Positions 52,110 to 64,000 of a stretch of DNA of 64,000 nt are shown here, in pieces. A model generated the notes under the pieces. The model had not been told where the DNA came from. It worked only from the letters and a program-made list of their open reading frames with translations, and did not search any database. A program made the position numbers and the translations under genes. Position 1 is the stretch's first letter; each line of letters opens with the position of its first letter. Source of the DNA: Poronia punctata (Eukaryota > Ascomycota > Sordariomycetes > Xylariales > Xylariaceae); NCBI GenBank assembly GCA_022579005.1, contig MU401477.1, positions 83,610 through 147,609 of the forward strand, written 5' to 3'.

Positions 52110-52750
52110 ACGTCACTTACTCCGAGGCATTAAAAATATTACTTTACTTTACTTACCTGGAGGTAACATAACATGCCACAGTCATGGTGCAGAGTTTAAA
52201 GAGCTGTCGGTAAATCACGTCTTACAATGAAGGCCAAAAGAACAATTGGAAATCAAACACACTTAAATTATTTAAAATGCAAATTAAATAAATCCACGCT
52301 AAAACACTTCATTTCTTCCTTCCATTCGTTACGTTTTATTTCGTGATACATGACAAGAAAAGGGGAAATAGAAAAATGTCTCGCTCATTTTCATTCTTTC
52401 ATTCATACATGGAAGAAGGAAGTAATAAGTTAGGTAAATAAAAAGAAGAAGAAAAGGACAGGAAAGTGAGCTGAACTGTAAACCTGACGTAATGCAAAGG
52501 AAAAAGAAAAAGAGCAGATGATGGAACTCGTGAAAAAAGAAAAAGAAGACAGAAAAAAAAAAGCCATCGCACTCGTAAGATCCTCAATCAATCATCCATC
52601 CATCCATCCATCCATACGTTTTCATAAAACATAAACATAAACAGAAGATGTCGTTACATGTCATGCTCCTCCATCAAACTAACAATCCTTTCCATTTCAC
52701 CTTTTTTTCTTTTTAAATCTGTGTCTCCCCCTCCTTAAAAGTAAGATGGC
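52110..52750. other. convergent 3' spacer
   Basis: Between the stop codons of the small secreted protein gene and the giant gene. A (ATCC)n microsatellite lies near 52593-52613. No coding region supported. Confidence 0.55.
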
Positions 52751-55700
52751 TCACTTAAAAATCTTACTAAAAACCCCACGAAACCCACCACCAGCATTAA
52801 CCTCCTTCTTCTTCCCCTCCCGCTCTCTCCTCCGTTCCTCGCGATGTCTACGATGTTGTTCAGCAGACGTATCTTCCGCCGTCTTCGGCCGAGAAGAAGA
52901 AGGATATCTCTCCTCTTCGTCTTCGGGCGGGGTGCGGGGTAGAGGTAGTTGACGGGATGTAGTAGTATTATTCTCTTCTGACCGGAGACGAGAAGAACGT
53001 CTTATATCTTCATGATCCGGACGTAATCGCGAGGAGCGCTTAGGATCGACGACATCGGGACGGAGTCGAGAAGAGCGTTTCGGATCTTGAGGAAGAGTAG
53101 ATGATCGTTTGGGAGGGTCTACGTCTAGACGGCTGGAACGTCTGGGTTCGTCTTCTGTTGCTGTTCGGGGGCGGGATGACCGTTTTGGTTGTTGTTCTTC
53201 GTTTTCGAAGCGAGTTGAACGTTTTGGTTGTTCATCATCGAAGCGAGATGAACGCTTTGGTAGTTCTTCTTCTGTTGTCCTGGCCCGACGTGGAGGGGGT
53301 GGATGATTGGGGTCATCGTCGCTTCTGTAACTGTAATGTCTAGAAGACCGTTCTTTGTGTCTTCGGGCGGCCCGCTCATCTCCCGATTCGTCTTTATATC
53401 GGGTGCTCTTTGATCGAGACAAGTCTGCAGATTCCCTGGTTGATGAATAGCGTGGGGGGATTTCCAGATTGGTGATGGACGATGGATGAGAGCGCTTAAG
53501 TGCGTCGGTTCTTGACGGCTCGCGACTAGGCGACTCCCGGGGTGATTCGCGCTGCTCTCGAGGTGGTTTAGGAGGGTTGGGAGCGAGGAAGCTTTCGCCC
53601 CGTCTAAAGTCGAAGAACTTCCTGCTTCGTACTGGGGATGGTTCTTCCTTTGCGGATGCGCGTCGTTCCGAATATCGTCTTGAGCTGCGACGGGAAAATC
53701 TGTCGCGGGCGGGAGAAGGTTCGCTTTCTTCTTCTTTGACCCTTTCTCGCTCTCTCTCTTCCCTCTCCTTTTCCCTCTCTTCCCGCAGCCTTTCTTCTTC
53801 GCGAGCGGCTCTGAGGGCGCGACGTTCTTCTTTACGTCTATCATGCGCGGCTTGTTCTTCAGGGGTGCGATATCGTCGATGTGAAGAACTTCTATGTGAA
53901 CTGCGTGGGCTCTCGTAACCACTATCTTGTCTCCTCGGAGCAGCAGCGGCCAAGGACGCAGATTTGTCTGAACTTTGCCGAGGCGAAGGGTTGTTTTCAT
54001 CCCGACGACTGCGGTGATGACGATGATGGTGACTGTGGTGACGATATTCGTCGTGGCCGTCGCGATCCTTTGACCGAGACGTGTGATGGCGATGATGGCG
54101 ATGGTGTCGATGGCGTCGCTCTCTTTCTCTATCTCTACCTTCTTCATCTACCCACACGTCAGCAACATTCAATGGTTCTTCAACCTCTTCCGCTCTATGT
54201 TCCGCTGCCGCCCCCGACCATCGATCATCAAAAGACCCCTGAACCGGTTCCTCAGAAGCATCCCACGTCTCCGCAATGTCATTGTCAAATAATGGTTGTT
54301 CATCGGGCAACACCGGCGGTGAAAAAGGCCCCTCTGAGGCATCGGAGCCTTGCGAGTTCCTGAATTGCTGCCGTTGTTTCTTCCTGAGACTTCGAGCCGG
54401 CGTCAGACTTCTGGCTCTAGGGAATTCGTGGTCGGGTAGGGCCACGGACGACCTGATTGCTCGCGGATCCTCACCAGCTAAGCTGTATGCAGTGGAGAGT
54501 CTCTTCTGGGCGGAAGTAAATAGTTCAACTGGCGACGGTTTCTCGCCATAAGAGAAATATTCCGAGGCCGCCTTCTCCCGTCCATCAAACGAGTAAGGAT
54601 GGGAAGAAGTCCGGTTCTCGTAGCGTCGATAATACCGTTCGGCGGGTGATAGTCGTTCATCCGTTATAGTAGCCGCCTTGACAGGTATCATTTCAAACAT
54701 GCCGCTCGGTACTTCATCATCAGACGAACCGGAAGCAGTCGCGTTCAGCTGCCCTTGTTCGATATCGGTCGTATCCTCTGCTTCCCAGCTGCTGGTACTA
54801 TAATGTTGCGTGTCGTCCATCACGTGCGCTTCAGTCTCGGACGAATCTTGTTCCAACGGTAATGCGGCCGAGTCGGGTCTGGCATCGGATAATTCAGGTT
54901 GGGTTCTGCGAGTTTCGGGCCCAGAAAAACCCCCACTAGATAATGGTGACCTGAATCCATACATATCAGGCTGATTATCTTGTCCGAAACTGCTGTCAGA
55001 GTCCCTCGCGGCCGATAAGTTGGACCTTTCGGTAAAAATCAACTCCTCATCGCAGCTGATGGGCATGAAATCAGGACCTTGGACGAGTGTAGGGGTCGAC
55101 CGGCCCTTTTTTCTTAGACTTGCCCTCAGACGTCCGGCAAAGGACTTTGGTTCTGCAAAGTCTACCGAGCTGCTGGACAGGCGCTGCTCTGGTAGCCCGT
55201 CATCGTAAAAGGATCCATATCTCTGAGGAATCTCCCACTCTTGATATTCACGAGTTGTGGGACTGGCTGGCTGCAAAGGCTCATCCGGCCTCTCTTCCGT
55301 CGGTATGACTGTAGGTATGGAAACGTGGCCTGTATTCGCATCGGGGAAATACGAGCCAGATTGGTTTGGAAGGCGTTCCTGCACTGGTGATCCAAATGAA
55401 TCTGCAAAACTAGAGCTGGAAAAGTCAAAGGAAGAGATGCTTTTTGTTGGAGAGGCAACGATTTCCCCATGGTGGTATTCTTCATGTTGAATGGCCTCAC
55501 TAGGTAGCTGGGATGTCGCATACGGCTCGTAGTGTTGTTGGGGTGGTGGGACCACCGCGTCGTTTTGTTGCAACGTCGGCACATCAGGGGGAGGCTCTTT
55601 GGGGCAAGGTACGACATTTACATCCGCAGAATTCGTAGCCGTAGTCGTAGTCGCAGTCGCAGTCACGATGTTACTAAGATCAAGGGAGAGCGGCTTAGGC

Positions 55701-58700
55701 GTATGAATTCGAGGAGTGGCATCTACCGTCGTTGTATCGTTTATCACGCCCGGGGGAGAAGGCGATCTATCATTGGCAATTGGAGCTGCCTGGACAGTTT
55801 CTCCCACGGCGATTTCCGAGGTCGTGGGTGATATGTCGACAGCAGCGGCATCGTCGAATGGGTTCGACTCTTCTTGGAAGTCCAGTTGTGACCCAACCAA
55901 ATCGAATATGCTGGAATATCTCGCGTCGTCTCCTCCCAGCTCGTCTCCGGATGAGGGCCAATCAGGTTCGGGAAGACCATAATTCTTGTGGGCCGTTGCG
56001 ATGCGCGAATGTTGAAGAGACTCTTCAGGTGCATCTGCTCTTTCTCTATGCCGAAGGCGGCGTCCACGGCGGAAAGATTTCATATTGTCGTCCAATTCGA
56101 CATCCGAATAACTGTCGGCGGATAAACTGGCAGCACTCGGGCTCTTGTACTTTTGCCCATCCATTGCGGGCATAGCGTCATCAATGGTAGCCATGTGAGT
56201 GTCTGACGACGTTGGGTCGTGCATTACGTGGTCAAAATTGTGGGCACCAGGAACGGGCGGCGCGGGATTGGCCGGCTGCCGGACAACGTGGCTTCCGAAT
56301 CTCCAGTGATCCTCTGCCGTGCCTGGACCCATGTCCGTTTCCGACTCGGAAAGGGGCTTTTCGGCGGCCCAAGAAGCTGAGCCTTGGTGGGATTGAAAAA
56401 TCCCCTTATTCCCATCCGTCTCCTCGTTCTCCATAATGTTTTCATAGACCGGTTCAGGGGCATCTCCAGGAAAGGTGTATTCTCCAATACCAATGGTATT
56501 TTTCAACGCAATGGAAGGGGTATTGCTCTCACCTTTTGCATAACTCTCGCCTAGTCTCTCTCCTCTTGGTATTGGCCCTACGGTATCTTGATCTTCTGCT
56601 TCTTGCGCTCTAGCGTCCTTGGTACCACCTCTCCGCGATTCCCTTCTTTCAGCGGCATCGACCTGTAGAACCCCGTCAGTAATTACGCAAGAACATGTGG
56701 ACGTAGACTGTCCGGATCCTAGACCCAGTCCCTAGGCGAAGACATGCGGTAGACATACTAAATGCAGCATATTGGAATCGGACAACCTTGTAAGGTTGCC
56801 AGTGCCAGAGATGTTTCCTTACCTGAGGTTCCTGTGCAATAGGCTCCACTGCCTCCCGTGAAGTCTCCTTCCATGTATAAACTCTGGCTACTCCAGGAAC
56901 GCCTCTCTCGACAACGTCAGCAGCTTCCTCTGTTGCCGGCGCTTTTCGGCTTGGGATTTCTTCGGGAATATGAGCATGCACAGCTGCAGGCGTCTCTGCA
57001 AATCCATGGGCCTCTCTACTTGTAGGCTCCTCCTCTGGGGCCCCTTCTTCCTGTTCATGAGGAACAGTAGTTGCGAAATCATCTGCAATAGCGTGGTGCC
57101 TCGAAGAAATCGCATCTACTTCCATATAGTCTTCTTCATCACGGAAGTCTTCTGGCGGGATGGGAGCTGCATCTGGAGCATAGTATTCGTCGCCCTCCAC
57201 TCCCCTGACGGTGACAGGTCCTTCGTGGTATGTTGCTTCCTCTCGAACAAAATCGTCCTCATGAGGATGCACATCCGCGAAAGGGGCATGGACCTCCTCT
57301 TCAGGGACGTCAGCCGGAGCAGGCGTTTCTTCGATAGGTTCCGGTAGGTAGGTCTCTTCATGAACAGGCGGTTCCTCGTCTGCATAAGCCTCTTGGGCAA
57401 TGTGCTCTTCTTCGGGTACAGAGACGTCTAGAACAATAGGTATCTCCTCTGCTATGACATCTTCCTTCTCGGCAGCAGGCACGCCATCAACGGATTCTCG
57501 GACGGCCAGATCTTCCGTAGGGGTCGGTATATCTTCGACTGCTGGAGCTTCCACACTCTTGGGCGCTTCAGGTTCCTCTGTTGTTGGCGTCTCCTCGAGA
57601 ACGGATATTGCTTCGGTAGAAGCCTCTGGCGTAAGTTCAGAGACAGGCGTTTCCTCAGAAACAAGCTGCGACGGCACTTCGTCCTCAGTGATAGCCTTCT
57701 CCGAAACCGTGTCGCTGGGTTCTACGTCTTCAGTAGCCACTTCAGAGGGTGCGACTACTGCGTCAGCAGCGGGCTGTTCCGGAGAAGTTTCCGGGGCCTC
57801 GGCCTCGACCTCTTTGCCCACTGCAGGCTCCTCAACCGCAGGCTCTTCTATGATAGTTGCTTCAGCTGCTTGATCAGGAGTAGCCTCTTCGATAGCCGCT
57901 AAAGCAGCTTCGGGCACGGCTTCCGTATCGGCCGGTGTGGGCTCTTCTGTCGCTTCTACCTTCTCTGTCGGAGCAGGTTCAGCAATGCTACTTTCAGCTT
58001 CAGCTGAGGTTTCGGCTACGGGAGTTTCCTCTGCGGTAGGTTCTTGAGATGCAACAGGCTCTTCCGCCACGGCGGGCTCTGTAGTAGCGGCAGGCTCTTC
58101 CGCGGGAGCAAGCTCCTCTACAGAAGTATGTTCTTCGGAAACGGCTGGTACTTCGGTAGCAACGGGCTCATCTGTAGAAGTAGGTTCTTCTAATGCAGAA
58201 GACTCTTCTGGAGCAACAGGCTCTCCGTGGACCACGGGCTCCTCAGTTGCGGCAGGCTCTTCGATAGGAGCAGTAGGTTCTGTCGAGGCAGCAACAGATT
58301 CATCGATAGTACGAGGTTTGTCCGCAGCAGTTTCTTCAGATGCAGAAGGCTCCTCGGCGACAACTGGTTCTGTTACAGCGGTAGGTTCCTCTGTAATAGT
58401 AGGCTCTTCCGTGTCAGCAGGCTTTGCAACAACATCTGGTTCTTCTGTTGTAGGAGCAGCTTCTTCGACATGGGGCTTCTCAGCAGCGGCCAAGTCTTCA
58501 GCAGCAGCAGGTTCCTCTGTAGCCTCAGGTTCCTCAGAGGTGGCAATGGTTGCTTCCGTTACAGCCGGCTCCTCTTCCGCTACTGGCATCTCTACGGCGG
58601 GCTCTTCTGAAGTGGCAGGTTCTTCAGTAATAGCAGGCTCTTCAGAAGCAGCAGGTGTCTCTTCGGGAGGAGCGGCCTTCTCGTCGGCAGCGGGCTCTTC

Positions 58701-61700
58701 GGCTACAGCAGATCCCTCCGTACCAGCAGGGTCATCAGTAGTAGTGGGCGCCTCGGCGACAGGAGGCTCTTCTTCGACGGCCGGTTCTCCCTTCTCTTCG
58801 GAAACGGCAGCAACAGGCTCCTCGGAAACAGCGGGCGTCTCTTCGGCCTTAGCCTCCGGCTCAGGCGCTACCTCTTCGGGGACAGCTTCTTCAGCCGCAA
58901 TCTCTGGTTCCGGAGTTGGCTCTTCAGGAGCAGGAATTTCATCAGCGCTGGGAGCTTCCTCAGTGGGTTCGGCTTCTGGCGCTGATTCCTCCACTTCTTG
59001 CTTTGGATCGTCGACTGGGGCAGTCTCCGATATCTCGCTTTCACCTGGTTGCGCTTCGTCGTCTACAACGACAGGCGCCGCTAGCTGTGGAGAGGGATCT
59101 TCAACGGCCTTTTCTTCATCGACCGGCGCTTCGGCTTCCGTGGTTTCGGCCGGGGGTGCAACCACTGCTGTGATATCTTCTTCCTTGCCAGCTTCGGGAT
59201 CAAGGTGTGCCGAGTTCTTTTCGTACATCGTCTCAAAAGCAAAATGGTCGTCTACCACCTCGCTCTCCGGAGGTCGGCTGTCCTCCGTGGCTAAAGTGTC
59301 TGCGGCGGCATCGTCCACAGCGTCAGGCGTAGCGGCTACCGTATCTTTAGCTTCTGCCTCTGCTGGCTCCGAATCTGCTGTTTCGGCTACAGTCACAGTT
59401 GCGGGGACTGGTTCCTCCGAGGGCTCGCTGGTCTCTTCTTTATTGTCATTTTCCGTAGCACTCTCAGGTTCGTCAGCGACTTCCTCGGTCTTATCAGCTG
59501 TGGGAGACTCGTATGCATCCCAGTCGTCCTCGCCGTCGGTGGATGCGTCACCGTCATCGGCTGGCGCTTCACCAACGTCGCGAGTCAAAGGACCAGTAAT
59601 ACTTTTTTTTAAAATAGTTAGTACGGTACATAGTAAACGATTATAATACCAAGACTTACACCTCGGTCTCTTCCGCAAAGTGGACCTGCTTTTCGGATGA
59701 GCTTGATTCATCATTGGCACCATCCTGTGCTACGGGGGCTTGTTGTTCGGAATCCTCTTCCGTACTAGCTGGTGGTGCCTCTAGTGCCTCATCCTTCTGT
59801 TCGGGCTCCGGAGTTTCAGTAACCTCGGGTTTCGAGTCGTCTCCTGTTTCCGTAGGCACAACAGTATCAGCTTCCTCGGTTGGCTCTGACGCAGGTATAT
59901 CTGCAGACGCGGTATCAGGTGGTGGGACCACGGTTTCATCCTTCTCTACAGACTTTTCCTCTAGTTCAGCCGTGGCACTTGTTTCTACTGCTGCCTCTAC
60001 CCCTTCATCTGTGACGCCTGCCTGCCCATGTCCGTTTTCGGGCTCGTCCGCGTTCTTGGGCGGCTCAGGCTGCGTATCGTCAGTGACAGCTGGTGGAACT
60101 TCCTGATCGGCTTGAACTTCTCCGCTCGGTGCATCTTCCTCGGGGCTTTCCTGTTCAGGAGATGTCTCCGCGATGGGTTCTTGGCTGGAAGCTGGGGTAG
60201 GGTCATCGGTAGCGGGCTGCTCTTCCGCGGTAGCCTGTCCTTCGTCCGTGTCCTCAGTTTTCTCGGCTGTCTCGGGTTCCGTGGGTACCGGAGTTTCGGG
60301 TGCGACTGTAGCGTCACTTGCAGTTACTGTTTCTCCCGTAGTAGTGTCGTTGGTAGCTTGTTCTTCTTCAGAGGATTTGGACTCTGGAGAAACCTCGTCG
60401 GCGGTAGTATTCTCTTCAACAGTTTCGCCGGCCTTCTCCGTTTCGGCAGCGGGCTCGTCGTTCTTGGCCTCCAGAGTAGTTTCGGTCTCCTCCGGTGCTG
60501 GCGCAGGCTCGGTACTGTCTACAGCTTCTGGGGCATCAATTCCATCCTTTGGCGGTTCTGAAGATGTATCGGCGACAGGGGGTTCCTCGGTTTCTGAGGC
60601 TACTGCTTCAGTTGTCTCGGGTGCAACGGCTCTAGCTGTTTCCTCGACCTCTGGCGTAGCACCGACTTCCTTTGAATCACCCGGCTGGTTCTCCACAGGC
60701 TCATCAGATCCAGTAGCGGGTATACTTTCGTCCGATATAATCAGTTCGGGCGTTTGTTCCACCTGTTTGGATTCGTCCTCTGGTCCATCACCAAGATCGG
60801 ATAAGGCCTCAGGTCCAGGTGAGTCATTTGTGGCCTCCGTCGGCTCCGAAACAGGCTCTGTTGCCTCTTCCTTTGGCTCGGTTGCTTCTCCGGCTGCGGT
60901 CTCAGTCGCTGATTCCTCTGGCTTTGAAAGTGCTTCTGTTACTTCCGCTTCCGCAGGCTTCGTCTCTGGGTCGGTCGATGGCTCCAGTGCTGGCTCCACT
61001 ACGGGTTCGGCTATCTCTTGCGAGGATACTTCTGGCTCTGGCGCCGGTTCGAACGGAGATTCGGCTGTAGTTTCAGTGGTGGCTTCAGGTGTCGCCTCAG
61101 CAACTGTCTCTGGTGCTGTCTCCGGCTCAACTGCCGGCTCCGCTGCCAATTCCGGTGCTGCTTCCGGTGCCACCTCCTGTGTTGGTTCAGGTTCTTTCGC
61201 TGGCTCAGACACTGGCTCTTGTGCTGGCTCCGGTACCGCTTCACTCGTTTCTTCTGGTGCTTGTGGTTCTGGTGCCGATTCGGTTGCGGATTCATCCACC
61301 GAGTCCGTAGTGGCCTCCGCTTTAGTGTCAGCTTCACGCTCCGGTTCAGCTGCTGAGTCCGATGCTGGTTCTACCATCTTTTCTGAGGCCTCAGTCTCGG
61401 GTGCCAGTTCAGCAACCGATTCAGTTGCCGGTTTTTCTGCCATCTCTGCTGCAACGTCCGGTGTTACTTTAGGTTCGGGCTCCGGTTCCTTAGGCTCTGG
61501 CTCTGATGCCTGTGGCTCCGGTGTCGGCTCAGTCGCTGGTTCAGTCGCCGGTTCAGTTGCTGGCTCAGCTGTCTCCACTGGTACTTCTGGTTCTGGTGCC
61601 GGCTCCGCTGCCTGGTCTATGCTCACCTCCGGCGCAGTTTCAGGCTCCGGCTTCGCTTCATCTGCCGGCGCCGGTGTCGATTCAGATGCCGGTTCCACCG

Positions 61701-62906
61701 GTGGCTCTACTACCGCTTCGTGTATTGTTACCGGCTCGGCTTTTAACTCGGGGGCATCCGGGGCATCCGAAGGAGTATCTTCCTCTTTGATTGTTGCTGG
61801 CTCTTCTGGGTTTCCAGGTGTAACATCTGTCGCGACGTCTGTTTGCGGTATCGGGTCATCATCCTTTGTCGCCATGGTGACAGCCTCGGGTTCCGTCGTG
61901 GGTTCTGGGTCCGTTGGGTTTGTGTCGGTTGAATGACCGGCCTCGTCGGAAGCAGTATTTACTTCCTCTGCGCTGGCGTCTTCAACCTTGTCATCGACAG
62001 GGACATTGGACGGGATCTCTCTTTCCGTTGCGGTTGACTCTGCCGTAGGGGGTGGTGGGTCGGAAGTCTTTGCGGAGGATTCGGCCTTTGACTTTCCGTT
62101 TTTGCTACCCTTCTCAGACTTCTCAGCCTTCTTCGATTTGCTGGTCTTTTCCTCCTTCTTCGCGTCTTTTTTACTAGCCTTGCTTTTCCCCTTGGCAATG
62201 GCAGGCTCTGGATCGGAGTCGTCTTTTGCTATGTCCGGCTTGGACTTGTTCTCCTCGGGCTTCGTCGCTACCGGTGTCTCGTCGAGTAGGGCCTTCTGCT
62301 TCGCTTTCTTCTCCTTCTTCTTCGCGTTCTTTTTCTCGTTCTTGGATTTTTTGGAGGACACGGGTTCTTCAGGCTCGGATTCTTGTTCAGGGACTGGTGC
62401 GGCAGCTGGTGGAGGCTCTGGTTCAGCGTCGTCTTTCGGTACGTCTGGCTCGGGTTTGCTCTCTTTCTCGGGTTTCGTCACTGCTGGTTCCTCGTCGTGT
62501 TGGGATGTCTTCTTGGCTTTCTTCTCTTTCTTTTTCGCGCTCTTTGACTTCTTCTTAGATTCCGGCTCTTGTTCCGGCTCTGATTCCGGAGCTGGTGGAG
62601 GGACTGCGGCTTCACCTCCGGAATCCGACTGCTGTTTACTCCTTTTCTTCTTCTTCTTCCCGGAGTTTGGCCCTACTGTGTCGTAAGAGGCGGCCTCAGC
62701 AGGTCCACCTTCTGTGTTTTCTCCTACCTCCACTTGGGTGGCATTAGCTAATTCCTACCATTACGGGCTATAGGTCACATACCATCTTGTTCTGCATCTG
62801 AGTCTTTTAATTCGAGGTACTGTACATTGGAGTAATCGGCGTATGCCACGCTCGAATACGGGTCAACGCGCTCAGGGGACCAGACTATCCCCCCGTCCTC
62901 GGCCAT
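52751..62906 (-). CDS. giant Pro/Glu-rich repetitive protein, about 3,300 aa (leashin/involucrin-repeat-like?)
   Basis: One long gene on the minus strand. Exons 62906-62783, 62747-59660, 59601-56823 and 56662-52751 join in frame through GT-AG introns (GTATGT, GTAAGT, GTAAGG donors) to 3,300 residues. Residues 1-60 are non-repetitive (MAEDGGIVWSPERVDPYSSV). Lys-rich blocks (KKKSKSAKKKEKKAKK) occupy roughly 65-250. About 250-2000 is a very acidic Pro/Glu/Ala/Thr/Val region, with EPATEPATEPTPEP and EEPAVTEEPAT-type repeats. Residues from about 2000 are more complex, with Ser/Asp-rich sequence, a His/Arg-rich run (RHRHHRHHRHHT), a likely Arg/Glu helix (REEREKEREERERERVKEEE), and a tail of PKRSSR repeats ending GGGFRGVFSKIFK. 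No enzyme or membrane segment is apparent. Size and composition resemble fungal involucrin-repeat/leashin proteins, the Woronin-body and septal-pore tethers, but this is only an analogy. Confidence 0.75.
53000..53345 (-). repeat. KRSSR-type tandem repeats near the giant protein C-terminus
   Basis: The coding sequence here holds about ten imperfect copies of (P)KRSSR or RRSSR separated by 6-15 residues, such as PKRSSRF, PKRSTRF and PKRSSRLRPD. They are basic and Ser-rich, unlike the acidic body of the protein. Confidence 0.8.
56900..59500 (-). repeat. degenerate TEEPA/SEEPA coding repeats
   Basis: Most of the third exon of the giant gene consists of imperfect units built on E-E-P-A/V/T with flanking Ala, Thr, Ser and Val. 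On the opposite strand the same DNA reads as long Ser/Gly/Ala open frames, which are artefacts of the repeat composition. Confidence 0.85.
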
Positions 62907-64000
62907 TCTGCCTCGATTGTTTGGTGAACGTGTCAAGAAGGGTAATAGTCTCTAGCCTTTTCGACCTCTAGTCGTATCTGAAGATAAATTCACAGGTGAA
63001 TTACACAGGTGAAAACACGGATGGGCGCAGCGACTACGTCAACATGGCTAGACATCGAGATGCCGATGCTGCAGTCGGATATCGAAAAGCGGTCCCTATG
63101 AAACAACGACAGGCAGAGGCATGTCAAGACAAGATGGGAAAACAGAGGCTCTGCCTATAGGATCATGACGGTGGTGTTGGCAAAAGACGAGAGAGAAGAC
63201 AATTCAGTCAGCAACCAACGGGAAATGCAGATTTGAGGGAAATAGCCATCCTGTGCGGTCCCCGGATCTCGTGTGTTACTATACTTGGCCGAAGTGACTA
63301 CGGCACCCCACTCGGCAAGACCAGCAAACGTCGTGACAAACAAGGGCGTCGTCACAATATTGGAAATCAAACATGCATGATGGTACTCGTACATGAAAAA
63401 GTGCTAGGTTAGACTACTCGTGGGTAGTATACCCCACGACTTTGACGAACGATTTGACCAGTGGAGAAGAGAAAGTGAAGCTCTGGTGATCAGTGTCGTG
63501 CTCGAGCCTGATTGGCGAACAAGGCCCAATTGGCGCCACGTCGCATCGGGGATGCTGAGATACCTAACTGCGCAAGTAGAGGCGAACGTGGGAGTGCCTG
63601 GGACTTTGTCTCACTCGTATGGGTAAGCCGGACGCTGCCAATGCTAAAAGCATAATGCTACTGCTGACCGAAGAGCCGGCCATCCATATAAAATTTATTA
63701 GATGGCGGGAAAGGTCTGGCAACCTTCCTAACCGTCACTATAACACTAAAAACGCATCCCACTCGTTAGATAGACAGGGGGAGCCATTGCCGGCCATTCG
63801 GAGCGACAAGAACCTGGAGTCTGGCCGAAGGCTGGTGTATGAATCGCAAAGGTTTTGAGTGACTTTCCGCTATGAAACCCACTTTGACCATGGCGGCCCA
63901 ATGGCGGTCTGCCTGACGGACATTTTTGCTGTCACCACCTATACTGATGACAGCCGTTGTCACCTTCCGGTCACTTAGGTACTTGGTGTCGTCTCAAGCC
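62907..64000. other. upstream region of the giant gene
   Basis: No supported coding region in the last 1.1 kb. It holds the promoter and 5' leader of the giant gene; short open frames here have no family resemblance. A further upstream gene may start beyond the window. Confidence 0.5.

Noticed and set aside
58318..59646. 442-codon Ser/Ala/Gly-rich open frame on the plus strand
   Set aside because: Antisense shadow of the Pro/Glu/Ala repeat coding in the giant minus-strand gene; composition mirrors the repeat codons and no start or splice context supports it.
60173..61936. 587-codon Ser/Gly/Val-rich open frame on the plus strand
   Set aside because: Same reason: antisense of exon 2 repeats of the giant gene.

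Overview
The window looks like a chromosome segment of a filamentous ascomycete (Pezizomycotina). Its genes have short introns with GTATGT/GTAAGT-type donors and ACTAAC/CTGAC branch sites. The protein families are fungal: a Zn2Cys6 regulator, a Nup2-type nucleoporin, a DUF3824-like protein and an APC-family permease. The spacers are rich in GTAGGTAGGTACC-like words common in Sordariomycetes. Class is an inference; species cannot be told.

Layout. 1-3139: spacer with simple repeats. 3140-5540 (-): glutamate-cysteine ligase, the first step of glutathione synthesis. 6942-9073 (-): APC-superfamily choline/amino-acid permease. 11831-12974 (+): nitrilase, convergent with a Zn2Cys6 regulator at 13072-14844 (-). 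17941-18482 (+): single-domain SCP2 sterol-carrier protein with a peroxisomal C-terminus. 19680-23532 (+): FG-repeat nucleoporin with a C-terminal Ran-binding domain. 24755-26533 (+): spermidine synthase. 27288-30928 (-): charged, low-complexity DUF3824-like protein. All exon structures were built by hand from splice signals, and each closes in frame.

32324-50017 is a roughly 17.7 kb extremely AT-rich island without a usable ORF. I resolve three LTR retrotransposons in it: a 2.8 kb element (TSD CGTCC); an outer element of about 6.8 kb; and, inserted in the outer one, a 7.86 kb Ty3/gypsy element (TSD TATAC) whose RT and integrase are still recognisable as ghosts. The two LTRs of each pair have the same length and, as read by hand, differ only by C/T and G/A transitions, the mark of repeat-induced point mutation (RIP). 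The surviving cytosines sit mostly after A or G, which is not the simple CpA pattern usually quoted for RIP.

Past the island, 51493-52109 (+) encodes a small predicted secreted Gly/Pro-rich protein. 52751-62906 (-) is one 10.2 kb, four-exon gene for a protein of about 3,300 residues: Lys-rich blocks, long Pro/Glu/Ala/Thr repeats, and an Arg/Ser-rich tail. It resembles leashin / involucrin-repeat proteins in composition, but orthology is not shown. Most of the other genes are unlinked housekeeping functions; the permease-nitrilase-regulator stretch is the only plausible functional neighbourhood.
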